A DNA stretch of 64,000 nt from Marinobacter sediminicola. GTDB lineage: Bacteria; Pseudomonadota; Gammaproteobacteria; Pseudomonadales; Oleiphilaceae. This document shows, piece by piece, positions 1 to 9,114 of the stretch (position 1 is the first letter of the stretch; each line of letters opens with the position of its first letter). The position numbers and the translations under genes are program-made. The notes under the pieces are model-generated. The model worked only from the letters and a program-made list of their open reading frames with translations, did not search any database and had not been told where the DNA came from. The DNA is taken from NCBI RefSeq assembly GCF_031157525.1, contig NZ_JAVIXR010000003.1:62001-126000 (forward strand), written 5' to 3'.

Positions 1-33
1 TCGGCACTGTATATTTCAGGCTATACGTGAGGT

Positions 34-1299
34 TTATGGCGTGGAAGGAGAACATCCTGCCGAAGGCAGTTGATCAATCCAGCTACGAATAAGCGCCGTT
101 CCTTCTTGGTGGGGAGTGTTACGAGCTAGCTCGGGCATTTTGTGGCGGTTATCCACTGTTGTCATACGGAATAACAGATAAGAGTCATCAGGGTTACCTG
201 GAATCACATCGAACGGATAGCCATCCTTGCCCCCGGCAACCGGGGTCTTGCAGACACCAAATTTGCCTGGATCTGTTGCGTAATCCCGACCGTATTCCAG
301 TTGCACACCGCTGGTGCCAGCTGCGCCTGCATAACCGGCTGGTAGAGTCAGGTCTGCGCGATGACAATGTGCGCAATTTATATCGAGATAGGCGCGAGCA
401 GCATCGTCTAGCTCGTTCGAACTGAGCGACGGAATAGATACCTCATCATTAAATACAGGCGCTTTTTCGACACTCTGGAAATTGGATGGCAGATCGGCCA
501 ATAACCCACCTTCAGCCATGTACTGAAGCTGGTTATACACGGTGCCGTCAGGGTAGGTATGATCCGTATTCAAGTAGCGCGCTTTAGGTCCGATAGGCAA
601 GAAGATCTGATCGCCCCCATCCCGGGGCAAGATAGCATGACAGGAGCTGCAGTCCGCTGCTTTAGGAACAGAGTAGTCAAACGTGATCTCTTGCCCCTGA
701 TTGTTAATGGTACTGAGATCCGGCAAGCGCTTACCTGCTATGGCCAATGACGCGTCAGATTCTGAATCCCAATAATAAGGGAGTGCAAACCAGCCGTCAG
801 CACGATGAATCAACAGGCGGGTCTCAATCACCAACTCGTTACCATCACGCAATGCGGTGTTCTCAGGTAGTGCAAACGTTTTCGCAATAACTGTGCCCAC
901 GGGGAAATCCAGCACTTCAGAAACGCTGTAACTGGCTTTCTCACCCTCTGGCACGAAAATGAAGCGGTACTTGCTGGTGTAATCCGAGAACAGTGCAGTC
1001 GACAAATCATAGGGTACGCCACCAGGGGTAGGCCCACTGGTCGGGTCGCTGGCATTGGTGAACAGCTTGTAGTCAGAGAGTTTTGGGCAGGTTTCTGTCA
1101 TTAACGCATTCCAGTTAACGCCGGAAGTCGTGGCACTGCAACTGCCCTGAGCACCTGTGGGGGATCCAGCTCCGGAATTCAGGGCACCGCCTGCGGATGG
1201 AGGCGTGCCGCCGCCGGCGTCATCCCCACCACCGCCACACGCGGCCAGAAAAAAAGACGTAACCAGAGCCAATGCTGTCGTTTTGCTTGTGTTTCTCAT
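34..1299 (-). CDS. SO2930/HNE_0200-family diheme c-type cytochrome lipoprotein
   Basis: Predicted exported lipoprotein of about 421 residues with two c-type heme sites, CSSCH near residue 217 and CAHCH near residue 309. The start is set at the ATG ending at 1299 because it is followed directly by a lipoprotein signal with lipobox LAAC (Cys21); an upstream in-frame ATG at 1356 would bury the signal. A Gly/Pro/Ser-rich linker of about 35 residues follows the lipid anchor. Family knowledge: proteins of this type (TIGR03806-like) are regularly paired with a beta-helix lipoprotein, exactly as here, and the function of the pair is unknown. The heme motifs imply periplasmic or outer-membrane electron transfer. 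It lies downstream of the beta-helix gene on the same strand, about 100 bases away, so the two are probably one transcription unit. Confidence 0.8.
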   Translation of the reverse strand: MRNTSKTTALALVTSFFLAACGGGGDDAGGGTPPSAGGALNSGAGSPTGAQGSCSATTSGVNWNALMTETCPKLSDYKLFTNASDPTSGPTPGGVPYDLSTALFSDYTSKYRFIFVPEGEKASYSVSEVLDFPVGTVIAKTFALPENTALRDGNELVIETRLLIHRADGWFALPYYWDSESDASLAIAGKRLPDLSTINNQGQEITFDYSVPKAADCSSCHAILPRDGGDQIFLPIGPKARYLNTDHTYPDGTVYNQLQYMAEGGLLADLPSNFQSVEKAPVFNDEVSIPSLSSNELDDAARAYLDINCAHCHRADLTLPAGYAGAAGTSGVQLEYGRDYATDPGKFGVCKTPVAGGKDGYPFDVIPGNPDDSYLLFRMTTVDNRHKMPELARNTPHQEGTALIRSWIDQLPSAGCSPSTP

Positions 1300-1400
1300 G
1301 TGTAATGCTCTCGTGCAGCGGCAGGGCGTCAGGTGATATAGCCGCCGACGCCCCATCGCTATTTATTATTACAATGTAGCTAAAAGCTCAGGATGCTTGT

Positions 1401-2978
1401 TTACAGTGCGCACGCTGCTTCTGCCAGATCATCCCCGGTACAGCCGTATACATTGTTTTTGAAGGTCACCACGGCTGGTGCAAGGCGAGGCTGGGTACAG
1501 GACAAGTAATTGGTGCCGATCATCGGTTCGATCAGCAACTGCGGATCAGGCTCGCCATTGGTGAAAGTCGCTGTTGCCGGATCGACCGGAAAGACCAAGC
1601 CGGTATTGACCTCGTCGTACTCAGGTGCGGGGTTGCCGTTGATATTGCTGTTGGCGCAAATCAGATCGCTGGTGCCATAAGGATCATAGTTCACCCCATC
1701 GGCAGCTGCGTCTGGACCAACAAGCGCATCAAAACCTCCGATTCCCTGAGCACCAAGATTCGATAACAACTCACCAATACCATCGTAAAGAATGGCCGGA
1801 AAGGTTTGCGCCATACCCGTACTGTTCATAGTGGATGTATACCCAGCGATAACATCCACAAGCAGATCACCCCGCGGGGCGTTGCCATTCCGAGCAATCG
1901 TGTTGTTGTGCAAGTAGACGTTTTTCACTGTCGGGCTCCAGCCATCCGTCATTGTCGGACCATAGTTGGCCGGGTACCCTGCCACCTCGTCATCAATCAG
2001 GAAGTAACTGGTGATCGCAATCGCAGTAGTGTCGTTGTCTGTAATCTGATTGTTGTAGATCTCAACATCGCTGGCAGCAAGCACGATAACACCAGTCCCC
2101 GGTGGCACAGCACCAACCACGCTGGCCCCTACGTTGGTTGCGTTATTGGCATAAACCTGATTGTTAAAGATTCGCACATTGCCGCCATAGGCTTTTACCA
2201 GCCCAGGCAAATCAAACGCCAAAATACCGCCAGAGTTCCCAACAGCAATGTTGTTGTAAACATCTGCCATGCTGGAGTTTTCTATCTCAATGCCAGCCAC
2301 ATTGGTTTTGGCCGTGTTATTCCGCACCACGATGTTTTCGGACTGACCAACGTAGATTCCAGCGTCAGCGGAGCCATAAGCGTAGTTGTTCTCCATCAAC
2401 ACGTTCTTGCTGTTGAGCGGGTAGAGACCATAGGCACCGTTGTCGGCTTCTAGTTCACCTTCCCAAACCGTAGCGGTGTAAGTGATATGGATGCCATCAA
2501 CGTTGGTTGTCTTGATGCCATTTTTCGGAGCCTCATAGACTCCCAAGTCTCGCACTGTAATTCCGTTTCCACCCTGAAAACGAAACGCGTCGTCGCCATT
2601 GGATGTGCCGAAATCAAGAATGGTTTCATTAATGCCGTACCCGGCAATCGTAAGTCCCTGCGCACTGTTAACGATAATGCCCTCGGTAACAGTAAAGCGC
2701 CCTTTAGGCAGAACCACCAAGGCATTTTCTGGAAGATTAAACAACGCGAGGGAAAGCGCTTCGGTGATGTCATCACCCGTAACCGCATCTGGTGCCACAA
2801 AAATGGCATCGTTGGTGATGGTAAAGCCAGAAGTGGTTGTTGCCACAACAGTCGGGCCTACATTTCCGGCAACGGCATCTTTGCCATCCTTACCGTCGTC
2901 GCCACAGCCAGCCAGCAGCAACCCGCTGGCTAATGCTGAAACCGTAAAGAGTTGTGAGAGCTTCGTTCTCTGACGCAT
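1401..2978 (-). CDS. parallel beta-helix repeat lipoprotein (TIGR03805-like)
   Basis: Exported lipoprotein of about 525 residues. The start at 2978 is chosen for a good ribosome site (AGGA about 9 bases upstream) and an immediate signal peptide ending in LLAGC; the longer reading from 3086 has no such logic. The body holds serial right-handed beta-helix turns seen as repeated NNxxV/I motifs, for example VLMENNYAYG, IVVRNNTAKT, VRIFNNQVYA and VEIYNNQITD, of the carbohydrate-binding or lyase-like Pectate_lyase_3/NosD type. No catalytic residues of a known lyase family can be assigned. It precedes the diheme cytochrome gene at 34-1299; this pairing is a known but functionally unexplained association. 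It may present a substrate or surface ligand to the cytochrome partner, but that is inference. Confidence 0.82.
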   Translation of the reverse strand: MRQRTKLSQLFTVSALASGLLLAGCGDDGKDGKDAVAGNVGPTVVATTTSGFTITNDAIFVAPDAVTGDDITEALSLALFNLPENALVVLPKGRFTVTEGIIVNSAQGLTIAGYGINETILDFGTSNGDDAFRFQGGNGITVRDLGVYEAPKNGIKTTNVDGIHITYTATVWEGELEADNGAYGLYPLNSKNVLMENNYAYGSADAGIYVGQSENIVVRNNTAKTNVAGIEIENSSMADVYNNIAVGNSGGILAFDLPGLVKAYGGNVRIFNNQVYANNATNVGASVVGAVPPGTGVIVLAASDVEIYNNQITDNDTTAIAITSYFLIDDEVAGYPANYGPTMTDGWSPTVKNVYLHNNTIARNGNAPRGDLLVDVIAGYTSTMNSTGMAQTFPAILYDGIGELLSNLGAQGIGGFDALVGPDAAADGVNYDPYGTSDLICANSNINGNPAPEYDEVNTGLVFPVDPATATFTNGEPDPQLLIEPMIGTNYLSCTQPRLAPAVVTFKNNVYGCTGDDLAEAACAL

Positions 2979-3318
2979 GATGATTCCTGCTTGTTTATTG
3001 TTGGTTTTGAGCTGGCACGCATTCGCTGTGGAAGGTGACGCGCCACAGAAAACACTATTGATGAACATCAAACAAAGCGAGAACAAACGATATTCAGAAA
3101 CGCCGAACCTCTGGGCAATTCCTTAAATGCCACAAACCCCGAGGGTTACAGAGCACCTAAATCGACACTGACTGATTTTTCAAATACGGAATTTTGGAGA
3201 TTATGCACATCGATTTTCACTGCAGATACGCTATGGGAAGCAACACAAGGTGCGACTGTTTTCATCCTGCCGTCACTTTCAACTATAGTGATCGAAACAC
3301 CTCAAGAAAGCCTTGTAT
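2979..3318. other. divergent intergenic region without a gene
   Basis: This 340-base stretch separates the minus-strand lipoprotein pair from the plus-strand EAL gene, so it must hold both promoters. A TATAGT element near 3285 is a possible -10 box for the EAL gene, but no convincing -35 partner is visible. No coding frame, RNA gene or strong dyad was seen. Confidence 0.5.
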
Positions 3319-4869
3319 ATGCCCAACGTTGGCCACTCCTTTCGCTGGACGCAGGTCTTGATCGTTATGGCCTCAGGCCTCAGCGCCTTTTGCGTGTATG
3401 TGCTGATAACGCTTGTTGTAGCCGTTCAGGGCACCTTGGCATCCCAATCGGTAGAACTCGATGCATTGATTTCTGAGGCTGAAAAGATTGCGCTGGAAAG
3501 CCGTTCTGTGATAAATCGGCTGAACGCTCAGGGCATTGATCAATGCAACGAAACGATGCTGGCGGTCATGCGGCGGGAGCTGTTCCTTGCCAACCGTGTA
3601 CGGGATATTGGTTTTGTCAGAGACAACGCTGTTCTGTGCACAACGGGCCAAGGCATTCTGGAATCTCCCTACCAGCAGGGGCCGTGGGACTTTACCAGCG
3701 AAGACGGTTTCCGATACTGGCCGGCTGTTCGTCTTATCCTCTTTAATGGTGATATGACCGCCCCCATCGTGGGGAAAGGCCGGTTTAACGTGGTTTTTGA
3801 CACCCGTTGGCTGGAACAGTTAGTAACCGTTAACGGTCGCTGGGAACTGACTTTCCGCAACAGGCTTGCGCAAATCCAGCATGCCTTCGGAGACTCGGGG
3901 GTATACCGCAGTTTGGGCGACAAATCCGCACATGCGACCACGCTCACATCCATCTACTCGCAAACTTGTAGTAACACGATCCCCTATTGCGCAAGCACAG
4001 AAATAGAACACATGGATGTTCTAAGACGCAACCCATCACTTGCGGCTTTTCTTGTAATGACCGGTCTGATTTTAGGCTCAGGGTCAGGCCTGGTGAGCTG
4101 GCTTGTTCTGAAAAGACGATTGAGTACATCGCGGAGGATAATAAGAGGGCTAAAGCACAAAGCTTATTTCCCACTGTATCAACCCATTGTCGATTTAGAA
4201 CACGGAAGCATCATCGGGTGTGAGGTTCTCGCGCGATTTCGTGATGCTTATGGCGCGATTGATCCGGAAGAATTCATCCCGGTACTGGCCAGTGTTGGCG
4301 AGAGTTGGCGGTTTACCCAGTTGGTCATGCAGAAGACTCTGGACGACCTGAACGCCAGAACAGGCCTGCCCGCAGGCTTCAAGGTAAACATCAATCTGTT
4401 CCCTTCCGATATTGCCCAAAGCAGAATGAAAGATGCCGATATTTCTCTGGCTCTTGCGACATCCCGGTTCAACATTACCTTTGAGATTACCGAGGACGAG
4501 AACCTGGATACGGCCACTGCCAAAGACTGCATACATTGGATCAAACAGAATGGCTTCGAGCTGGCGGTCGACGATTTTGGCACCGGCTACTCCAATCTCG
4601 CAAAGGTGCGGGATCTGGGATGCAACACGCTGAAGATTGACCGCAGTTTTGTATTCGATATAGATACCGGTGGGCTGGGCGCGGCGCTTGTTCCGTTAAT
4701 GGTCCGCATTGCACATGAACTGGGCATGGACGTTGTTGCGGAAGGTGTGGAAACAAATGCTCAGGCAAAGATCGTGGCTGGCATGGGCATCAGGTTTGGG
4801 CAGGGGTGGGCATTTGGCAGGCCGATGTCGGCACGCACACTTGAGGAACGCGTGCGCCAAACACTCTAA
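3319..4869 (+). CDS. CSS-motif periplasmic sensor with EAL c-di-GMP phosphodiesterase domain
   Basis: Inner-membrane protein of about 516 residues: a transmembrane helix near residues 10-33, a periplasmic domain of about 200 residues with a Cys pair (QCNET and LCTTG) typical of CSS-motif (PdeC/YjcC-like) sensors, a second helix near 240-262, then a cytoplasmic EAL domain. The signature is EVL (Glu302) rather than EAL. The other metal and catalytic motifs are present: NINL, FEITED, DDFGTGYSNL, LKIDRSFV and AEGVET. It should therefore hydrolyse c-di-GMP, with activity set by disulfide state or another periplasmic cue. A TTG six bases upstream (3313) is also in frame; AAGAAAG precedes both starts. 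It stands alone, divergent from the lipoprotein pair. Confidence 0.88.
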   Translation: MPNVGHSFRWTQVLIVMASGLSAFCVYVLITLVVAVQGTLASQSVELDALISEAEKIALESRSVINRLNAQGIDQCNETMLAVMRRELFLANRVRDIGFVRDNAVLCTTGQGILESPYQQGPWDFTSEDGFRYWPAVRLILFNGDMTAPIVGKGRFNVVFDTRWLEQLVTVNGRWELTFRNRLAQIQHAFGDSGVYRSLGDKSAHATTLTSIYSQTCSNTIPYCASTEIEHMDVLRRNPSLAAFLVMTGLILGSGSGLVSWLVLKRRLSTSRRIIRGLKHKAYFPLYQPIVDLEHGSIIGCEVLARFRDAYGAIDPEEFIPVLASVGESWRFTQLVMQKTLDDLNARTGLPAGFKVNINLFPSDIAQSRMKDADISLALATSRFNITFEITEDENLDTATAKDCIHWIKQNGFELAVDDFGTGYSNLAKVRDLGCNTLKIDRSFVFDIDTGGLGAALVPLMVRIAHELGMDVVAEGVETNAQAKIVAGMGIRFGQGWAFGRPMSARTLEERVRQTL

Positions 4870-5013
4870 CCCGGTTTACGCACTTGATCGGATTTCCTGT
4901 TCATCTCTCTCAAAATGCTTCGTTTGAAGTAATGGACGCGAACATCTTGATTTAAAGCACATCTTGTACCGCCGGTTTTGGCACGGCACTCACATCCATT
5001 CAGGACATTGTTC

Positions 5014-5577
5014 ATGGCACTTAAACTGAATATCGTAATTTGCAGCACACGCCCTGGCCGTATTGGCCCATCCATCGCAACCTGGTTTCACGAGTTTGCG
5101 ACAAACAACTCCAGCTTCGACTGCGAACTAATAGATTTGGCTGACTTTGATCTTCCCGTTTACAACGAAGCCAACCACCCGCGCTCAGGCATTTATGAAC
5201 ACGAACATACGAAACGCTGGTCTGAAAGCGTTAACTCAGCCGATGCCTTTGTGTTTGTAACGCCAGAATACAACTACTGCCCACCGCCAGCCTTTGTGAA
5301 CGCTCTGAATTACGTTTACACAGAATGGAACTACAAGCCCTGCGGCTTCGTTAGCTATGGCGGCGCTGCGGGCGGTATTCGCGCAGCAACACTGGCTCGC
5401 CAGCTGGTCAATACCCTGAAGATGATGCCGATGGTTGAAGGCGTGATGGTGCCCATGGCCTGGAACCACCTGGACGACAACAAGGTGTTCAGCTCCAACG
5501 AGCACATCGACCATTCAGCAACAACTATGCTGACAGAAATGGAGAAGTGGGCAACAGCCCTGAAGACAATGCGCTAA
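5014..5577 (+). CDS. NADPH-dependent FMN reductase family flavoprotein
   Basis: Cytosolic flavodoxin-like protein of about 187 residues. The N-terminal STRPGRIG loop matches the FMN phosphate-binding GSxRxxR/N motif of the SsuE/ChrR/ArsH superfamily, and the PEYNYCPPPAFVNALNY segment matches the conserved PEYN isoalloxazine-binding motif. Members reduce FMN, quinones, azo dyes or chromate with NAD(P)H; the substrate cannot be told from sequence. The ATG at 5014 is preferred over an in-frame TTG at 4978 because the fold begins at once and an AGGA lies about 9 bases upstream. It is followed by a hairpin separating it from the convergent nhaD gene. Confidence 0.85.
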   Translation: MALKLNIVICSTRPGRIGPSIATWFHEFATNNSSFDCELIDLADFDLPVYNEANHPRSGIYEHEHTKRWSESVNSADAFVFVTPEYNYCPPPAFVNALNYVYTEWNYKPCGFVSYGGAAGGIRAATLARQLVNTLKMMPMVEGVMVPMAWNHLDDNKVFSSNEHIDHSATTMLTEMEKWATALKTMR

Positions 5578-5604
5578 TAGGCGCTGGGCAATACGGCTTG
5601 AGCA

Positions 5605-5627
5605 ACGGAGCCCCTTGAGGGCTCCGT
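5605..5627. terminator. hairpin between convergent genes
   Basis: A perfect 9-base-pair stem (ACGGAGCCC / GGGCTCCGT) with a 5-base loop lies between the converging FMN reductase and nhaD genes. There is no long T tract on either side, so it may be a weak bidirectional terminator or need Rho. Confidence 0.55.
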
Positions 5628-5637
5628 GCTTGGCCTA

Positions 5638-7146
5638 TCAAAACAGGTGGGCGTTAAACCACATATGGGTTGCAATGGATGCTGCGTATCCAAGGGCAAT
5701 CACTGGCGTCCAGCGCAGGTGTGACATAAGGGTATAGTAACCCCTCGCCTGGCCCATCAGCGCGACACCTGCGGCAGAACCAATCGACAACATAGATCCA
5801 CCCACCCCTGCAGTCAGCGTAACCAGAAGCCACTGGCCATGGGACATATCCGGCCCCATTGAAAGCACCGCAAACATCACCGGGATGTTATCCACGATGG
5901 CTGAGATCACACCCACCGCAATGTTCGCACCCGTTGCATTCCAGTCGGTATACAGCAACTGGGAAATCTCGGCGAGGTAGCCGATATACCCAAGCCCGCC
6001 CACACACAGCACAACCCCGTAAAAGAACAGTAGCGTATCCCACTCTGTGCGTGCCATTGGGTTGAATATGTCGAAAGGCACCGCCTTGTCGAGCCGTGCG
6101 AGCAGGCGTGTATTCTGATGGTTTTCAGCCCAAACCCGCTCACGGGCAACGCCACGCTTGAAGCTGAGTTGCAGGTAATAACTCAGGAGCTGAAGATAGG
6201 CGAGGCCCATCATCATGCCTACCACTGCGGGCAGATGCAGGAAGTTGTGGCCTAGCACGGCCGTGGTAATGGTCAGCAAAAACAGCACCACTGTGCGACG
6301 AGCGCCACGCTTCATGATTACGGCATCCGATGCATCCTGAGGCTGTTCGCGCGGGATAGCAAAGCTCATGATAATGGCTGGCACGAGGAAGTTAACAGCC
6401 GACGGAATAAACAGCCTGAAGAACTCCGTAAACTCAACCACACCCTTCTGCCAAACCATCAGTGTGGTGATATCACCAAACGGCGAGAAGGCACCACCGG
6501 CGTTTGCTGCGACCACAATATTGATACAACCGAGACCGATAAATCTTGGGCTGTTTTCACCGACTTTCAGCAGCACAGCACACATCAATAGAGCGGTAGT
6601 CAGGTTGTCTGCGATAGGTGAGATGAAGAATGCCAACAGGCCGGTAATCCAGAACAGGCTGAGATAGCTAAAGCCTCTGCTTACCAGCCAGCCACGCAAG
6701 GCATCAAACAGCTGACGCTCCTCCATGGCATTTATGTAAGTCATGGCCACCAACAGGAATAGAAGAAGCTCTGAGTATTCAAGCAGGTTGTGCTTCAAGG
6801 CTGCATTAGCGCTTTCCGTATCGCCACTCATGGCTGCCGCGCCGGCAACCAGGAACCAGATCAAACCCGCCGCCAGCAACACCGGCTTGGATTTGCGCAG
6901 GTGCAGCTTTTCTTCAAGCATCACGAATGCCATGGCAATGACAAAGATGATGATAGAAATATAGCCAACCGGATGATGGGTAAGGCTTTGAGCATTGGAT
7001 TCTGCAGCGCTTGCCAGCGCACTGAAACCAAATGAGAAGATTGCAAAAAAGACTAAAGTTACTTTTGCAAAAATGCTGGAAGGGACAATTACACGATTGG
7101 AAAAACGCCGGAACGGCAGTTTTTCGGAACTACTGTTTTCAGTCAT
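5638..7146 (-). CDS. nhaD: NhaD-family Na+/H+ antiporter
   Basis: Polytopic inner-membrane protein of 502 residues with about a dozen hydrophobic helices. Characteristic NhaD features include the N-terminal SLTHHPVGYISIIIFVIAMA segment, ISPIADNLTTALLMCA, CINIVVAANAGGAFSPFGD and ISAIVDNIPVMFAVLSM; the conserved Asp and Asn residues in the unwound helices are characteristic of ion-transporter (CitMHS/Nha) folds. NhaD expels Na+ or Li+ in exchange for protons at alkaline pH and is common in marine and halophilic gammaproteobacteria. It appears monocistronic, with about 160 bases of upstream non-coding DNA. No sodium riboswitch could be recognised there. Confidence 0.93.
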   Translation of the reverse strand: MTENSSSEKLPFRRFSNRVIVPSSIFAKVTLVFFAIFSFGFSALASAAESNAQSLTHHPVGYISIIIFVIAMAFVMLEEKLHLRKSKPVLLAAGLIWFLVAGAAAMSGDTESANAALKHNLLEYSELLLFLLVAMTYINAMEERQLFDALRGWLVSRGFSYLSLFWITGLLAFFISPIADNLTTALLMCAVLLKVGENSPRFIGLGCINIVVAANAGGAFSPFGDITTLMVWQKGVVEFTEFFRLFIPSAVNFLVPAIIMSFAIPREQPQDASDAVIMKRGARRTVVLFLLTITTAVLGHNFLHLPAVVGMMMGLAYLQLLSYYLQLSFKRGVARERVWAENHQNTRLLARLDKAVPFDIFNPMARTEWDTLLFFYGVVLCVGGLGYIGYLAEISQLLYTDWNATGANIAVGVISAIVDNIPVMFAVLSMGPDMSHGQWLLVTLTAGVGGSMLSIGSAAGVALMGQARGYYTLMSHLRWTPVIALGYAASIATHMWFNAHLF

Positions 7147-7309
7147 GGGATCTGGCTCAAAAGTTTGGGGCGCACATTATCAATCAAAGTGCACTTTACG
7201 CACCATAGCTTCCGTCAAGTCGACGTGATCTAAGTCGTTCGTAAGCTATTATATTTTGCGCTTGCCCGGCACTCGTACTTTTTGAACCGTACCCAAAGTG
7301 TATCTATAG

Positions 7310-8068
7310 CTAATCCGCCCTGCTTTTCTCCCAGATTGTCAGCTCGGAAAAGCTGTGCTGGAACTTGTTGCGCGTCTCACGGATCACAAATGGCAGGCTT
7401 CGGGTCTCCTTCACCAAGGTGAAGTGCGGTGCCAGCATGTCGCGCAGGCCGTCAAACGTGCTGTAGCTCTCACCATCTTTCTGGAAGCCGCCCACCCATT
7501 TTTCTTTAGGTGTGTACTCCTCCAGCCAGGTGTAAGGAGAGGCAATCAGCAGGAGCCCGTTGTCACTCATGCGCTCGTGAATGCGGGTTAAAAAGAGTGA
7601 AGGGTCGTAAAGCCGGTCGATAAGGTTACCCGCCAGCACCAGGTCGTACCCTGTGAACTCAGGCTTCAGGTCGCAAGCGTCGCCCTGATGGAACGCCACC
7701 CGCTCAGCAGTCTCTTCCAGGTCCAAGGACGCGAGAGTACGCTCCTGATACGTCACCAGTGAGCCTTCTTCCGGCCGGGCGTAGCGAACCACTTTATCTC
7801 TGGCCATCACCTGGCACTGCTCCACAAACTTGGTGGAGAAGTCGATGCCATCCACATGCGCAAACACCCGGGCCAACTCAAAACTGGTGCGCCCACAGGC
7901 ACAGCCAATATCCAGAGCTTTCCCCATAGTGCGCCCGTCCATGGCCTCAATAGCTACTCTTGCCAGGCCCCTGGGAAAGTTTGCTTCGCCATGCCACTGC
8001 TCACCAAAGTGAAACTCCAGGTACTGGGCCAGTGTGGTGTCGTCTTCATAATAGGCACTTTGCTGCAC
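7310..8068 (-). CDS. putative 4-mercaptohistidine N1-methyltransferase (OvoA C-terminal-like, stand-alone)
   Basis: SAM-dependent methyltransferase of 252 residues. The SAM-binding glycine motif is DIGCACGRTSFEL (about residues 53-65). Sequence landmarks match the C-terminal methylase domain of OvoA and the TIGR04345 family: an N-terminal YYEDD...YLEFHFGE segment, NLIDRLYDP, SPYTWLEEYTPKEKWVGG, and a terminal PFVIRET...KFQHSFSE. In ovothiol synthesis this domain methylates the imidazole N-pi of 5-thiohistidine (also called 4-mercaptohistidine). Here the methylase is a separate gene, and no sulfoxide synthase (OvoA N-terminal) or PLP lyase lies beside it; the partner must be elsewhere or absent. 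It is divergent from the luciferase-like gene with only 47 bases between them. Confidence 0.85.
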   Translation of the reverse strand: MQQSAYYEDDTTLAQYLEFHFGEQWHGEANFPRGLARVAIEAMDGRTMGKALDIGCACGRTSFELARVFAHVDGIDFSTKFVEQCQVMARDKVVRYARPEEGSLVTYQERTLASLDLEETAERVAFHQGDACDLKPEFTGYDLVLAGNLIDRLYDPSLFLTRIHERMSDNGLLLIASPYTWLEEYTPKEKWVGGFQKDGESYSTFDGLRDMLAPHFTLVKETRSLPFVIRETRNKFQHSFSELTIWEKSRAD

Positions 8069-8115
8069 AATGGTTTCCTTCTCTGTAGTGGAGCTTCAAA
8101 TGCTATCCTAGCACT

Positions 8116-9108
8116 ATGAACAATTATCCTGACTACTCATTACTCGAACTCGCTTCGGTTCGCGAAGGCGATACCGTTGGCAACACACTGGCGAACAGCG
8201 TGGCTTACGCCCAGCATGCCGAAAATCTCGGCTTCAAGCGGTTCTGGCTGGCTGAACACCATAATATGGAGGGTATCAGCAGCTCGGCAACCTCCGTGCT
8301 GATTGGTCTCATTGCCGGCAAAACCCAAACCATTCGGGTTGGCTCCGGCGGTGTCATGTTGCCTAACCACCCACCTCTGGTGATTGCAGAGCAATTCGGA
8401 ACGCTCGAAAGCATTTACCCCGGCCGCATTGATCTGGGCCTTGGCCGAGCGCCAGGCACTGACCAAATAACGGCTCGCGCCCTGCGCCGGGAAGGATTGG
8501 GGGCGGAACAGTTCCCGGAAGATGTTGCGCAATTACAGTCTCTGCTTGGCCCCCTTAACCCCAGCCAAGCAGTAAAGGCCATTCCTGGTGCAGGCACAAA
8601 GGTGCCGATCTGGCTATTGGGCTCAAGCCTCTACAGCGCCCAACTGGCTGCCATGCGAGGCCTACCCTATGCCTTTGCCGGGCATTTTGCTCCACGGCTG
8701 TACCGTGAGGCTTTGAAGGTGTACCAGGACAACTTCCAGCCTTCCGAGCAACTGCAAAAGCCTTATAGCATGCTGGCGGTTCCCGCCGTGCCTGCTGCAA
8801 GCCCTGAGGAAGCAAAGTACCTTGCGACCACCAGCTACCAGAGAATTCTGGCGCTTTTCCGGGGACAGCCCCTTTGGATGAAAGAGCCGGTGGAATCAAT
8901 GGATGGCCTTTGGAATCCAGCTGAGCAGGCGACTGTTAAGGATTTTCTTGGGCTGCAACTGCTTGGCGATGCCGCGGCTATCAAAACACAAATCAATGAA
9001 CTACTGGCCAGTGTGGACGTGGATGAGCTTATGTTTACCGTGGATATTTATGATCCGGAAAAACGGCGGCATGCACTCGACATACTTAATGAAACCCGGA
9101 AAGGCTAA
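8116..9108 (+). CDS. LLM-class flavin-dependent oxidoreductase (MsnO8/YhbW-like)
   Basis: Cytosolic TIM-barrel flavoprotein of 330 residues in the bacterial luciferase-like family. It shows the F420/FMN-barrel motifs [37 protein letters not shown] and [16 protein letters not shown] seen in the MsnO8 subgroup (E. coli YhbW-like). The substrate is unknown; such proteins are usually FMNH2-dependent monooxygenases needing a separate reductase. It may be cotranscribed with the alpha/beta hydrolase, which begins only six bases after its stop. Confidence 0.87.
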   Translation: MNNYPDYSLLELASVREGDTVGNTLANSVAYAQHAENLGFKRFWLAEHHNMEGISSSATSVLIGLIAGKTQTIRVGSGGVMLPNHPPLVIAEQFGTLESIYPGRIDLGLGRAPGTDQITARALRREGLGAEQFPEDVAQLQSLLGPLNPSQAVKAIPGAGTKVPIWLLGSSLYSAQLAAMRGLPYAFAGHFAPRLYREALKVYQDNFQPSEQLQKPYSMLAVPAVPAASPEEAKYLATTSYQRILALFRGQPLWMKEPVESMDGLWNPAEQATVKDFLGLQLLGDAAAIKTQINELLASVDVDELMFTVDIYDPEKRRHALDILNETRKG

Positions 9109-9114
9109 AACGCC

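Noticed and set aside
1806..2453. Plus-strand frame opposite the beta-helix gene
   Set aside because: The sequence is repetitive only because it mirrors the beta-helix turns; no start signal or domain.
3005..3030. Sigma-54 promoter (TGGCAC...)
   Set aside because: TGGCAC is present but the downstream TTGC half does not appear at the required spacing, and the nearest gene in that direction is 300 bases away.
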